Notes under the pieces: model-generated | Seen by the model: the letters and a program-made list of their open reading frames with translations, nothing else | What the model was told of the DNA's origin: nothing | The model's database searches: none | In this document: positions 44,642 through 54,556 of the stretch, piece by piece | How the letters are laid out: every line of letters begins with the position of its first letter | Numbering within the stretch: position 1 is the stretch's first letter | Position numbers and translations under genes: made by a program | NCBI RefSeq assembly: GCF_014651675.1 | Contig: NZ_BMXI01000009.1 | Coordinates: 62,001 to 126,000, forward strand | DNA from: Roseibacillus persicicus | Lineage (GTDB): Bacteria > Verrucomicrobiota > Verrucomicrobiia > Verrucomicrobiales > Akkermansiaceae | Direction: 5' to 3' | DNA length: 64,000 nt

Positions 44642-47600
44642 GTGAACATAAAATTGCATAGCAGATTGGGCTTCGTTGGTCTTTTGGTTTCACCTTTTCT
44701 GTCGGCAGCCGAGGGCTTTGAAGCTGCGATCGAGGACGCGACCATTCAGGTGCCTACGGGTCTGACTCTCAAGAGGTTCGCCAATGAGGAGCAGGTGCTC
44801 AATCCCACCGCGCTATGCATCGATGACCAGGGCCGAGTTTACGTGGCGGAGACTCACCGGTGGCGGGTGCAGGTACAGGATATTCGCGGAGGAGGAGAGT
44901 TTCTCAAGGAGCGGATTGAGGATGATATCACCTGTTGGACCACCGATGATCGCATCGCTTTTCATAAAAAATGGTCGGGAGAGAAATTTTTAGAATGGGA
45001 ATACTTCACCCGCGAGGCGGAAAAAATCCGACTGCTGGAGGATCGTGATGGTGATGGTCGCGCGGACCGGGCAGGCTACTTTCGAGATGACTTCAATGAC
45101 CCGCTTTCCGGGACTTCCGGAGGAATTATGGAGCGCGACGGCACGGTCTACTTTGCCAACATTCCGGGTATTTACTCACTGCGTGATTTGGATGGGGATG
45201 GAAAGGCAGAAGAGGTCAAGACTCTCGTCGATGGCTTCGGGGTGCGGGTCAGTTTCTCGGGCCATGATCTCAATGGGTTCGCCTTTGGACCGGATGGAAA
45301 GATATATTGGTCAGTCGGCGACCGGGGATATCACGTTGAACAGGATGGCAAGGTCTTCGCTTCGGCTGATACCGGTGGGGTTTTCCGCAGCAATCCCGAT
45401 GGTTCCCAGTTCGAGGTGGTTTACGATCGGCTGCGCAATCCCAAGGAGATCGTCTTTGATGAGTTTGGAAACCTCTTCACTGTCGACAATGATTATGACC
45501 AGGGGGACAGCGAGCGCATCGTCTACCTCGTTGAGCACGGCGACGCAGCTTGGCAGATGGGACATCAGACCCAGACTTCCTTCGGCAATACTGTCTACAA
45601 ACATCGCAAGCCGAACTCCAGGGAGCTGCACGAGCGTGAGGATCCTTGGATGGCCGAGGGAATGTGGAAGACCCGCCACGAGGACCAGCCAGCCTATTTG
45701 CTGCCGCCGGTTGCCTTGACGGTGAATGGTCCCGGGGGATTGGCCTATCATCCGGGAGTCACCTCCTTGCCCGCCCGATATGAGCGCACTTTTTTCCTCG
45801 CGAGTTATGTGGGAGCTCCCGCGACTTGCAAGATTGAAGCCTTTCGGTTGAAGCCTGAGGGCGGGGGATTTGCAGTGGAATCCAGCGAGCCATTCCTCAA
45901 GAGCATGGCTGTCACCGACCTTGATTGGGGCCCCGAGGGCAAGCTCTACATCAGCGACTTCATCGGTGGCTGGGTGAAAGCGGAGGCGGGCAATGTGTGG
46001 ACCATTGCCGATGAGAGTGGACTGCGAAAGCCCGAGGTGCTGGAGGTGAAGGAATTGCTGGCGACCGGGATCACCGGGCGTAGTCCCGAGGAGTTGAGCG
46101 AACTGCTGGCTCACGCCGATGTCAGGGTGCGGCAACGGGCGCAGTTTGCCATCGCGAAGCTTCCGGAGGCTCGCGCAATATTCGAAGCCGCTACTTCCAG
46201 CGAGGCGCCTTTACTCAAGCGCTTGCATGGCATCTGGGGTCTGGGTCAGTTGGCTTTTGCCGATTCGGAAAATCTCCACATCTTTGAGGAACTGTTAGAG
46301 GACCCTGAGATGGAAGTTCGGGCCAATGCTGCTCGCACCTTAGGTTGGCATCCCGAGGCGGTAGCGAACTATCACGATGCTTTGGTCAAACTCTTGCAGG
46401 ATTCTTCGCCCCGCGTGGTTTCCCTCGCAGCGCTCGCGCTGGCCAACGAAGGCTCGTCTTCCTCGGTGGAGGCGGCGCTGGCAATGTTGATCGCCAATGA
46501 GGATCGCGACCTCTATGTCCGCCATGGCGGAATCATGATTCTGACCAAGGGTGCCAGCGCCACAGAGTTGGGGGTCCTTGCCAGCCATCCTTCCAAGTCG
46601 GTTCGAATCGCGGCTGTGGTGGCCCTGCGCCGGCAGGGCGCGGCAGAGATTGAGCGCTTCTTTGATGATGCGGATCTCTTTGTTAGAAAGGAAGCTGTTC
46701 GCGGAGCCTATGATGAGAATATTGTAGAGGCTTTGCCCGCACTTGCCGGTCGGGCTCAGATGATTTCGGCTTCAATCAGCGAGCAAGACAAGTTCTATCC
46801 CCTCACTGCCAAGCGGGCGATTTATGCGGCATGGCGCCTTGGCCGCCCGGAGGATGTTGCGAGAATTTTGTCCATCGCGAGTGACACTAATGTCGATTCC
46901 AGGGTTCGCCGTGATGCCTTGGTGGCGCTGTTGGATTGGAACGAACCTCCAGTGGCGGATCCGGTGGTTGGAACCGCGGTGCCTCTTCCCGAGGGGCGGA
47001 GCGAGATTGCCGCGCGGGAGTTGGATGCGCTCAAGGACTTGATTGCTTCACTGGCTAGCGCATCCGGGGAAGGAGACTTGTTGGAGTTGGGGCTCAAGTT
47101 GGCTCGTCAGTCCAAGGTGGTTGTTCCCAACGGAACTTTGTTCGAGATTTTGTCCTCAACTCAACTCGCGAAACCGGCTCGGCGCTTGGCGGCGGAACTC
47201 TTTGGCCAGCAGGAAACGGATTCAGTTGCTCTGAAGGATGCAATGGCTGTTCTCCTGAGGGACGAGAGTGCTGATCTGCGAAGCTATGGCCGCGAGTTTT
47301 TAATGAAAACAGACCGACCTGCCGCGTTGTTGCTGCTGGGTGAGGCTTTGGTGAGTCCCAAGAGCACGGTCGCGGAGAAGCAGCAGACTCTCGAGATTCT
47401 TGGAAAAGAGCGTGGCCCGTCTGCCGAGAAGGCACTGGTGGAAACCTTGAAGAGGCTTCAGGAGGGGAAGTTGGCCAAGGCGATCGTGCTGGACGCCATC
47501 CTCGCGGCGGAGAGTTCTCCCTCCCCCGAGGTCGCGCGGGCATTGGCTTCTTATCGCGAGGAATTATCGCAGAAAGATCCTCTCGCGGAGTGGTTCGCTG

Positions 47601-48055
47601 CCTGCGAGGAGGGAGGCGACCCGAAGAGAGGGGAAGAGGTCTATTTGAACCATGGCTCAGCCCAGTGCGCGCGCTGCCACGTGATCGATGGCGTGGGGGG
47701 GAAGGTCGGTCCCGATCTTTCCGCGATTGGAAAGGATCACTCTCGTTCCTACCTGCTCCGTGCACTGATCACTCCGGGTAGTGAAGTTGCGGTCGGCTAC
47801 GGTATAGGGACCGTCGTTCTGAAGGATGGCTCTACCATCAGTGGTTTGATCATGGCGGACGATGAGGAGGGCAATGCGGTGGTCAGGGTTGGGGAGGACG
47901 AACGGGTCATTCCCAAGGAAAGTATTGCCACTCCCGCCGCACCGGTATCCGCCATGCCGCCAATGTCTGGTCTCCTTAGCAAAAAAGAGGCCCGCGATTT
48001 GGTCGCTTATCTTGCTGGTCGAAAGAAAGACGACTCAGCTGAGAAGCACAAATAG
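44642..48055 (+). CDS. Secreted PVC-type propeller/HEAT/cytochrome c protein
   Basis: An 1137-residue protein beginning at GTG 44642 with a signal peptide (LHSRLGFVGLLVSPFLSAAEG). The first 420 residues are a beta-propeller of the PVC putative membrane-bound dehydrogenase type (DQGRVYVAETHRWRVQ, LLEDRDGDGRADRAGYF). Then HEAT repeats (ADVRVRQRAQFAIAKL, MEVRANAARTLGWHP) run to about 980. The C-terminal heme domain carries CARCH at 1009-1013 and a later PMSG methionine segment. Such proteins are typical of Verrucomicrobia and Planctomycetes and are thought to oxidise sugars or sugar derivatives in the periplasm. Confidence 0.9.
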   Translation: MNIKLHSRLGFVGLLVSPFLSAAEGFEAAIEDATIQVPTGLTLKRFANEEQVLNPTALCIDDQGRVYVAETHRWRVQVQDIRGGGEFLKERIEDDITCWTTDDRIAFHKKWSGEKFLEWEYFTREAEKIRLLEDRDGDGRADRAGYFRDDFNDPLSGTSGGIMERDGTVYFANIPGIYSLRDLDGDGKAEEVKTLVDGFGVRVSFSGHDLNGFAFGPDGKIYWSVGDRGYHVEQDGKVFASADTGGVFRSNPDGSQFEVVYDRLRNPKEIVFDEFGNLFTVDNDYDQGDSERIVYLVEHGDAAWQMGHQTQTSFGNTVYKHRKPNSRELHEREDPWMAEGMWKTRHEDQPAYLLPPVALTVNGPGGLAYHPGVTSLPARYERTFFLASYVGAPATCKIEAFRLKPEGGGFAVESSEPFLKSMAVTDLDWGPEGKLYISDFIGGWVKAEAGNVWTIADESGLRKPEVLEVKELLATGITGRSPEELSELLAHADVRVRQRAQFAIAKLPEARAIFEAATSSEAPLLKRLHGIWGLGQLAFADSENLHIFEELLEDPEMEVRANAARTLGWHPEAVANYHDALVKLLQDSSPRVVSLAALALANEGSSSSVEAALAMLIANEDRDLYVRHGGIMILTKGASATELGVLASHPSKSVRIAAVVALRRQGAAEIERFFDDADLFVRKEAVRGAYDENIVEALPALAGRAQMISASISEQDKFYPLTAKRAIYAAWRLGRPEDVARILSIASDTNVDSRVRRDALVALLDWNEPPVADPVVGTAVPLPEGRSEIAARELDALKDLIASLASASGEGDLLELGLKLARQSKVVVPNGTLFEILSSTQLAKPARRLAAELFGQQETDSVALKDAMAVLLRDESADLRSYGREFLMKTDRPAALLLLGEALVSPKSTVAEKQQTLEILGKERGPSAEKALVETLKRLQEGKLAKAIVLDAILAAESSPSPEVARALASYREELSQKDPLAEWFAACEEGGDPKRGEEVYLNHGSAQCARCHVIDGVGGKVGPDLSAIGKDHSRSYLLRALITPGSEVAVGYGIGTVVLKDGSTISGLIMADDEEGNAVVRVGEDERVIPKESIATPAAPVSAMPPMSGLLSKKEARDLVAYLAGRKKDDSAEKHK

Positions 48056-48118
48056 GTCTCTAGTCGAGTTTGAGCATAGCCTTCTGCGGGGAGAGGAGGC
48101 TTCCGAACCTTAAATATC

Positions 48119-48283
48119 TTAGGCGTGGAAGGCACGAGGAGAGTCAGGCGACTCCTTTTCGAAGTCAATCTGTTCGACTTCAGGAGTTTGGAGCGGTGCG
48201 GTCTCCTTTTCTTCGTTCAATGTTGAGGCAACAGTGAGCGAACAAAAGAAGCCAGCGACAGCGAGCAAGACGATGGGCTTCAT
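48119..48283 (-). CDS. 54-residue secreted peptide
   Basis: Read directly: ATG 48283 to TAA at 48119-48121. Residues 1-19 form a clean signal peptide (MKPIVLLAVAGFFCSLTVAS). The mature part is short, acidic and Pro/Glu-rich (LQTPEVEQIDFEKESPDSPR). It lies between the convergent heme protein and the large LamG protein. No family known to me. Confidence 0.5.
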   Translation of the reverse strand: MKPIVLLAVAGFFCSLTVASTLNEEKETAPLQTPEVEQIDFEKESPDSPRAFHA

Positions 48284-48380
48284 ACGATGTGGGATGCGTT
48301 GTTAAGGCGAGTCGGAATTAGCAGTTGTTAGGCCAAGTGAAAGAAAATTAGAAGGTGAATCAAGTCACCTCGAAGGGACG

Positions 48381-48416
48381 AAAAAACCCGTGCCCTCGCA
48401 GAGGAGAGCACGGGTT
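48381..48416 (-). terminator. Intrinsic terminator after the LamG/Big2 gene
   Basis: On the minus strand AACCCGTGC (48408-48416) and GCACGGGTT (48385-48393) form a perfect 9-bp stem, followed by six T in a row. It lies about 25 bp past the stop at 48441. The interval 48284-48440 holds nothing else. Confidence 0.9.
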
Positions 48417-48440
48417 GTTGGTGGGAATCGGCGAGAAACC

Positions 48441-51400
48441 TTATGGCGCGGGCGTGGCCTCGGTCAAACGAACCAAGGCGGTGGTGCCAAGCGGTGCGGT
48501 GGGAATCGAACGGGCTTCCACTGCTCCGGCTGCGGTGAAGGTCGAGCCAGCAACAGTCTCCCAAGACGAAGTCGTGGTATTGTAGCTCTCGAACTGATAG
48601 TCCGCTCCTCCCGTCAGGCCCTCCGCGCTGACGTTCAGGTTTCCACCGGAGTAGTCAACGACGCTGAGGTTGAGCTCGGCTGGAGCTTCCAGAACAGTTG
48701 TTATATCAGGGCCTGCAGCGTAGGCGGCACTCGCGTCCGCATCCGAGAAGATACCGCAGTAGACGTTGAACTCGTTGATTGAGAGGGTCGGGAGCGGGTC
48801 GTTCCACTGAGCCCGGCCCAGCCAATTGTTAAAGTCGTCCAAGGTGCTGAGAGCTTCTGTTGGGAAGTCAAAGTCGACCAGGAATCCGTCGACGTAGAGC
48901 TTACCAATTCCGTTGTCCGTATCATAGGTCACCACGAAGTGGGTCTCTGTGGTTGGCATGGGCAGGGTGTCTTCCAGCTTCATGGTCTCTCCGCCTGAAC
49001 TATTGGTGGTGAAGGACGAGCCGGGGGCTCCCGTTCCCCCTTTCTGTGCAGTGAGGTAGAGGTAGGTCAGTCCCGTGCCGGAGAAGCCTTCCCCGCCTGA
49101 ACTGCTGCCGAATGAGAAGAGTCGCTCCCAATTGGATGTGCTCGTTCTGGTGACCCACATCTCGAAGGAGTGAGCGTTTCCATAGGTTGTCGTATCGAGT
49201 CCCGAAATCATGCCATTCGGAAGGTCGACGAAGGGAGCGGTGGTATCACCTGCAGCGACCGCTCCACCCGGTAGGTTCAGCGCTCCGCCAGAATAGGAGA
49301 AGCCCGAGTTGACCACGACGCCATCCATACCACCAACACTGTCGGGGACTGTGGTGGGAGTCGAACCATCAGGATAGTTGAAGGTGTAGTGATGCTTCTG
49401 GATAGGCGGCTTGGCTGCGAACTCAGCAACCGTGATTTCCACCCCATCACTCATCCCGCAATATTCTGCAGAAATCGTCGCGGTTCCCGCGGCAACAGGG
49501 GTGACCAAACCAGTGGCGAAGTCCACCGTGGCAACGGTCTCATCTGACGAAGTCCAATCGATATCTAAGGCGTTGGTCACATCCAATCCGGTGAGAGAGC
49601 CGAAGTCGGCGCTGGCCGTGAATTGGACGTTGGGCTTCGCCTCGCCATCAAATCCGATCGTGGTCGTCGGGGCGGCCACGGTAACGGCGGTGATGTCCTC
49701 GATGGTGACTGGGACGACCACCGACTGGGTTCCAGAGGAGTGGGCATAAGTCACCGTGATGTTCGCGGTGCCGGGAGCGGTATAAACAATCTGACCATCT
49801 TCATCGAACTCGATGACATCGATGTCGTCAGAGGAGTAGGTCACCGCGCTGAAGTTGGTGACCTCGAAGGTGCTGCCGCCGTCGAAGGTCGCGTCAATCT
49901 TGAGCTGGTAATCCTCGTCAGGAGAAGCCTTGGACAAGACCAGTGGATTGGGAGTGGATGCGAGGCTGACCAGATTTCCCGGATCGACCAACAGGTCTTC
50001 GTTGGGCGCGTCGGGACCTGCCGCGTAGCTCTGTGCGATATCGAGCTCGTCCATCACCCCGGTAAAGAAGCGAACTTCATCGAAAGAACCCCCAAAGAGA
50101 GCGTTCCCTGACCAGGAGGGGCGGCCGATGTAATTATTGACGTCGCTGATCGTGGCGAGGTTTTCACCGCTGATTCCGCCCGTCGTTTGCCAAATCTTTC
50201 CGTCTTGATAGAGAGAAATGACGTTGCAGTCCAAGTCGTAGGTCATGACCCAGTGGATCATCTCGTTACTTGGGAAAGCGATTTGGTCGAAGAAGACGGT
50301 TGAACCACCAGTGGTATCATTGACTTCGATCCGTGTTTGACCCGCATTGCTGCGCTTGGCTACGATATCGAAGAAGTCGGCTCCGTTTCCTGTATCCGTA
50401 TTGCAGTTCACATCGCTTTCACCCACTTCCAATCCTGGAGTGGTTCCGGTCGCGGTCGAGCGTCCAAAGGCGAAGAAGCGCTGCCAGGATCCGCCAGTGC
50501 GGCTGGCGCTGGCCCACCACTCGATACTGAATGATTGGCCCTCGGTGCCTGCTGCGTTTTTGGCAAAGCCGCTAAAGATTCCGTTGGGCAAGTCCACATG
50601 GGGACAAAGCAGTTCGGCGGGGTCGGTGCCAGGGACGGTGGCTGTATTGTTGAAGATGAGTTGGCCGTTCCCATCGTAGGTGGCGTCGTAGACAATCCCA
50701 TCAGCGGAACCGACGAGGTCGGGCTCGATTGCCCCGCCATTGGCGAGAGAGGTGTCGGTGGAAGCGTCCGCATTATTGAAGGAATAACGGTGCACGACCA
50801 CTGGCGCGGGAGGGAAGGCCTGCGTGACGGTTACCGGAATGCTCGCAGTCAGACCCTGGTAGTTGGCCGTGATTGTGGTCGTCCCAAGTCCGGTAGGAGT
50901 TACAAATCCGTCAAAGTCAACGGTGGCTACCGACTCGTCTCCGCTGGAATAGGTGATGTCGAAGTCATTTGCCGCTACTGGAATGGAGCAGGGCAATCCC
51001 GCGAATGTCGCTTCGAAGGATGGAATCTGAGTTCCCAGCGCGGGGAACTCACAAGCAGCGGAATTCACCTCGAAACCGTTGACGGTGAAGTCTGTGAGGG
51101 CTCCGGGAGAAAAGGTTGTTTCCACCGTGGGGCCGGTGATGGCGAGGGCGGGCATCCCTGCATAGCCCGCGGTGCTGGCCGGGCCCTCAACCGCCCGATA
51201 CCAGTCGAACTTCAGAGAATCAGGGAGCGTTGCCGGAGTGGTGAAGGTGTAGGAAACGACAGGAGGGTCGGTGAGGTCGGGGTCATCCGCGGTTTTAAGC
51301 TCCACGCCCGCGGTGGGGTCGGAGATGTTCGTGACGTCAAAGACAAAAGCCGATCCTTGGTTGGGCTGATCTCCCTGACCCCACAGATAGATGGTGTATT

Positions 51401-51791
51401 CAGTGCTGGGAGAGAGGATCGCCGCGAGATTGCAAATCTCTACCGTAATGGCGGGATCTCCTCCATTCGGGAGGAAGATGTAATCGTTCTCCAAGTTGTT
51501 GATTGTCAGCGCGGAGTTGAAAGAGTTGACCCCGTTCAAGTTCGTCGTCCCCCGGTCATAAAAATTCAGAATCGAGTAACTCGCTCCGATCCGGGCGCTG
51601 GGGGCAGGTCCACTCACCTCGTAGATGGTGCCACTTGCGGTGCCAGTGGGGATTGAGCCCACCGCGCTTTCAAACTCAGATTCGACTGCCAGAATCTGGT
51701 TGGCTTGTCCGAAGTCGATCAGGACGTCGGCATGGGATGTGCTACCTGCTGCTAGGCCGAGCAGAATAGCGGTTATATATTTAGGTTTCAT
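48441..51791 (-). CDS. Large secreted LamG/Big2 repeat protein
   Basis: An 1116-residue protein with a signal peptide (MKPKYITAILLGLAAGSTSHA). After an N-terminal beta domain come bacterial Ig-like Big_2 repeats (e.g. ESVATVDFDGFVTPTGLGTT near 290 and ETVATVDFATGLVTPVAAGT near 770) and two LamG/concanavalin-type domains (HRYSFNNADASTDTS near 335; HHYTFNYPDGSTPTT near 815). Each LamG ends in a DEVRFFTGVMDELDIAQSYA-like segment. Likely surface or extracellular adhesion/carbohydrate binding. No PEP-CTERM anchor or autotransporter end is visible. Confidence 0.85.
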   Translation of the reverse strand: MKPKYITAILLGLAAGSTSHADVLIDFGQANQILAVESEFESAVGSIPTGTASGTIYEVSGPAPSARIGASYSILNFYDRGTTNLNGVNSFNSALTINNLENDYIFLPNGGDPAITVEICNLAAILSPSTEYTIYLWGQGDQPNQGSAFVFDVTNISDPTAGVELKTADDPDLTDPPVVSYTFTTPATLPDSLKFDWYRAVEGPASTAGYAGMPALAITGPTVETTFSPGALTDFTVNGFEVNSAACEFPALGTQIPSFEATFAGLPCSIPVAANDFDITYSSGDESVATVDFDGFVTPTGLGTTTITANYQGLTASIPVTVTQAFPPAPVVVHRYSFNNADASTDTSLANGGAIEPDLVGSADGIVYDATYDGNGQLIFNNTATVPGTDPAELLCPHVDLPNGIFSGFAKNAAGTEGQSFSIEWWASASRTGGSWQRFFAFGRSTATGTTPGLEVGESDVNCNTDTGNGADFFDIVAKRSNAGQTRIEVNDTTGGSTVFFDQIAFPSNEMIHWVMTYDLDCNVISLYQDGKIWQTTGGISGENLATISDVNNYIGRPSWSGNALFGGSFDEVRFFTGVMDELDIAQSYAAGPDAPNEDLLVDPGNLVSLASTPNPLVLSKASPDEDYQLKIDATFDGGSTFEVTNFSAVTYSSDDIDVIEFDEDGQIVYTAPGTANITVTYAHSSGTQSVVVPVTIEDITAVTVAAPTTTIGFDGEAKPNVQFTASADFGSLTGLDVTNALDIDWTSSDETVATVDFATGLVTPVAAGTATISAEYCGMSDGVEITVAEFAAKPPIQKHHYTFNYPDGSTPTTVPDSVGGMDGVVVNSGFSYSGGALNLPGGAVAAGDTTAPFVDLPNGMISGLDTTTYGNAHSFEMWVTRTSTSNWERLFSFGSSSGGEGFSGTGLTYLYLTAQKGGTGAPGSSFTTNSSGGETMKLEDTLPMPTTETHFVVTYDTDNGIGKLYVDGFLVDFDFPTEALSTLDDFNNWLGRAQWNDPLPTLSINEFNVYCGIFSDADASAAYAAGPDITTVLEAPAELNLSVVDYSGGNLNVSAEGLTGGADYQFESYNTTTSSWETVAGSTFTAAGAVEARSIPTAPLGTTALVRLTEATPAP

Positions 51792-51964
51792 GGTTTTTAT
51801 TCTGATAGAACACTATCAGACTGAACGTCCCCTTCCCTGAATCAAGACCTAAGCTGCTTCCTGCAGAGTTCGGGTTCTCCTTTGACTAATTTTGCCAAGT
51901 CTCCAGTCGTTTGTGGGAGTTGTTAGCGATTTTTTCTATATCGCTAAAATGGAGGGAAAGAGGG

Positions 51965-52294
51965 CTAATTTTCCTCCTTGAGCAGAGCTTCAATCGCTTC
52001 TTGTTGCCGGAGCTGGTGGATCTTTTTTAGCCCAAATATCAGGATTGGCGGGCAAATCAGCCATGCGGCCAGGCGGTAGGGATCTCCTTGAGAGTGGTCG
52101 CCCACGGCTTGGTCGACTGGTTTGAGATCTGCAAAACTACCGACGATTCGAAGGTTGATGGCAGCAAGGGTGCTGCCGAAAAAGGTGAAAAAGGCGAGGG
52201 GCCAGAAGCGGTGGGAACGCGCGATTCCGATGATGAATCCGACCGGTGGACCGAGAAGGAAAAGGGCTTGGGGAATGACCGCAAAAAGTTCCAC
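51965..52294 (-). CDS. Small membrane protein of unknown function
   Basis: A 109-residue protein with three hydrophobic helices (about 5-25, 30-47 and 75-92) and a charged helical C-terminus (KKIHQLRQQEAIEALLKEEN). It begins 6 bp after the upstream gene's stop, so it is probably co-transcribed with it. Not recognised. The 173-bp stretch between it and the LamG gene holds nothing I can support. Confidence 0.6.
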   Translation of the reverse strand: MELFAVIPQALFLLGPPVGFIIGIARSHRFWPLAFFTFFGSTLAAINLRIVGSFADLKPVDQAVGDHSQGDPYRLAAWLICPPILIFGLKKIHQLRQQEAIEALLKEEN

Positions 52295-52300
52295 GAGATA

Positions 52301-52696
52301 TTACAAGCGGATGAGATCCAAAGTCTTGGGAATGCCGCCTTTTTCAATCTCTACCTTGACGGCATATCTTTGCTCACGCTCGATATTGACCGTATTCAGG
52401 GAGTTCGGAACGACTACGAAAATGTGCTGATCGGGGCCGGATCCTTCGACTCGCAGATGCACGAATTTGGCTTCGTCACGCGGCCGAATCGAGTTCACCC
52501 GTCCTTCCACCGAGTAGACATTACCACGCAGTGAATTGGCATTGTTCAGAAAGGCTTCCACCGGTAGAGGAGGAGAGGAGAAGCCAGCCGGCTTGCGATT
52601 GAGCAGAAAGTAACCCCCTCCCAGAAGTAGCAGAACGGCTACGACGATGCCAATGGTGGCAGTGGGGCTGGATTTGGAAGAAGCGCGACGGGCCAT
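52301..52696 (-). CDS. Membrane-anchored OB-like protein
   Basis: A 131-residue protein. A basic start, one transmembrane helix (about 15-32, IGIVVAVLLLLGGGYFLL) and an extracytoplasmic domain of roughly 85 residues with strands NVYSVEGRVNSIR and FVHLRVEGSG. The pattern suggests a small OB-fold similar to those in nucleotide- or metal-handling accessory proteins. Function unknown. Confidence 0.6.
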   Translation of the reverse strand: MARRASSKSSPTATIGIVVAVLLLLGGGYFLLNRKPAGFSSPPLPVEAFLNNANSLRGNVYSVEGRVNSIRPRDEAKFVHLRVEGSGPDQHIFVVVPNSLNTVNIEREQRYAVKVEIEKGGIPKTLDLIRL

Positions 52697-52746
52697 GGAA
52701 TTGACTATGGGTGATTGGGTGGGTGGTATGAATCTAAATCTGTCTC

Positions 52747-54468
52747 TTAATCCCAGCGGGGCTTTTGCATCCCAATCAGAGCGGCTGCCAGGCCGATGAC
52801 GAGATGAACCAGGAGCATGAAGATACAGGTGTCGCTCTGGGAAAGACTTGTCTCGGTGACCGCCTTGATGGCATTGAATTTTTCCTCATCAAGAGAATCC
52901 ACCGCACCCGACCAGGCCCAATAGGCCGCGATGAATGGGCGGGTGAGGGGCTCGAAGGCCTCGGGTAGTGCCAGGACCGCGCCAGAGAGGGGCAGCTGGA
53001 AGCCCACCAGATAGATGGACAGCAGGGAGGCTTGCTCAGCATTTTTCGCCAGCGACGAGATGCCCAGGCAAACCGCAGTCATCGCCGCATTCACCATCAC
53101 GAGAAAGGCCAGGTGGCTCGCAAAGTTTCCAGTGAACTTCCAGAAGATCTCTACAAAAAAGCCCATCCAGAGGGACTGCACGAGCACGAGGACGCTGAGA
53201 AAGAGGAGTTTGGAAGTGAGATAGGACAGAGATGAGAGGCCTCCGAATTTTTCCTTTTCAAAGATATTCCGTTCCGAGGCCACCTCCCTCGCGGCGTTGT
53301 TGGAGCCCATCAGACAAAGGAGAACGACTTGGAACATGATGATTCCAGAATTTGCCGAGCCGACCTTCAAGCGCGATTCGCGCACCTCGGTCCGGTTGAT
53401 CAATTCCACGATCTTGTTGTCAGCCATGGAGTCCGAGAGCTTTTGCGACTGCTCATTCGCCTTGGGGGAGAAGAGCGAGACGAGCAGAGGAAATCCAATG
53501 ATGAGGGCGAGCTGAAGGATGATTTGACCCTTGTCCCGGAAAAAAATTCGCGCCCGACGGGAGAGCAGGGTCGCGGTTTGTGCGAAAAAGCCGGGAGCTC
53601 GCACTTGGGGTTCCGTGGACTCATCTTCCCCGGCCTCTTCGGCTTGAGGCGTGGGGTTGTTGGCGGAGTTGGCGATGAGCTTGTCCTCGTAGTGCTTGCG
53701 ATGCTTGTTCCAAGAGGACTGCCATTTGGCAGAGGGTTGTTGGGACAATGCCGGATAGATTTCTTCAGTGTCTTTCACCGAGAAGTAGTGCGTCACTCCC
53801 GAGGGGGGGCCATGATAAGCAACTCTTCCCTCATGCAAGACCAGAAGGGAGTCGTAGAGTTCGAGATGGGCCAGGGAGTGAGTAACGGAAATGATGATGC
53901 GGTCTTCCTTGCGTGAAAGGTCGTGCAGGAGATGGACAATCTCGCGCTCCGAGCGAGGATCGAGACCCGAGGTGACCTCGTCACAGAGCAGAAGCTTGGG
54001 AGAGGAGACGAGTTCCATAGCGAGACCGAGCCGGCGCTTTTGACCTCCTGAAAGGACCTTGACCGGGCGGTCGGCGATCTCGGTCATTCCCGTTTCGGCA
54101 AGAATTCGGTCCAGCCGCTCATCCAATTCCGTAGTGGTCCGGGACTTGATCCGCAGCCTGGCAGCAGCTTCCACTGACTCGTCCACAGTGAGCTCGTCGT
54201 AGGCGACCGAGAATTGCGGAACGTAACCGATCTCGTGTGGTTCGAAGTCCGCTTCTTCCGCCAGATCCCTTCCCTGATACCGAAGAGAGCCCGAGGTCTC
54301 GGGGTTGATTCCCGCAATGGTCTTCAGCAAGGTGGTCTTTCCGCAGCCTGATGGACCCACGATTGCCATGAAATGGCCGGTTGGGATATCGAGCGAAACT
54401 TCATCGAGAAGCGGAAAGTCTTCGCCATCTTTGGCGATATGGAAGCTAAGGTTGTCGAGCTGAAGCAT
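52747..54468 (-). CDS. ABC transporter, fused ATPase and ABC2 permease (ABCG-like)
   Basis: A 573-residue half-transporter. The ATPase occupies residues 1-240: Walker A GPSGCGKT (38-45), signature LSGGQKRRLGLAME, Walker B LLLCDEVTSGLDP and switch His in SVTHSLAHLELYD. After a charged linker (about 250-310) come six transmembrane helices of ABC2 type. The order ATPase-then-membrane is that of eukaryotic ABCG half transporters and their bacterial relatives. Probably exports a lipid-like or hydrophobic substrate as a homodimer. Confidence 0.88.
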   Translation of the reverse strand: MLQLDNLSFHIAKDGEDFPLLDEVSLDIPTGHFMAIVGPSGCGKTTLLKTIAGINPETSGSLRYQGRDLAEEADFEPHEIGYVPQFSVAYDELTVDESVEAAARLRIKSRTTTELDERLDRILAETGMTEIADRPVKVLSGGQKRRLGLAMELVSSPKLLLCDEVTSGLDPRSEREIVHLLHDLSRKEDRIIISVTHSLAHLELYDSLLVLHEGRVAYHGPPSGVTHYFSVKDTEEIYPALSQQPSAKWQSSWNKHRKHYEDKLIANSANNPTPQAEEAGEDESTEPQVRAPGFFAQTATLLSRRARIFFRDKGQIILQLALIIGFPLLVSLFSPKANEQSQKLSDSMADNKIVELINRTEVRESRLKVGSANSGIIMFQVVLLCLMGSNNAAREVASERNIFEKEKFGGLSSLSYLTSKLLFLSVLVLVQSLWMGFFVEIFWKFTGNFASHLAFLVMVNAAMTAVCLGISSLAKNAEQASLLSIYLVGFQLPLSGAVLALPEAFEPLTRPFIAAYWAWSGAVDSLDEEKFNAIKAVTETSLSQSDTCIFMLLVHLVIGLAAALIGMQKPRWD

Positions 54469-54556
54469 AAGAGAACGTCTCGTGCAAACGAAGGGGAAGG
54501 AAGGCTTCTTTGAGAAAACTTGTCTTTCGCCGATTGATTGGAAGTTCAGGCTAACA

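Noticed and set aside
43575-44693. 372-residue minus-strand frame overlapping the EamA gene
   Set aside because: Arg/His/Ser-rich shadow in another frame; the EamA frame has ten hydrophobic helices and a ribosome binding site.
50535-51656. 373-residue plus-strand frame opposite the LamG/Big2 gene
   Set aside because: No domain or signal is seen, composition is Gly/Arg/Val-rich as expected of an antisense shadow, and the minus-strand gene has a clear signal peptide and repeats.
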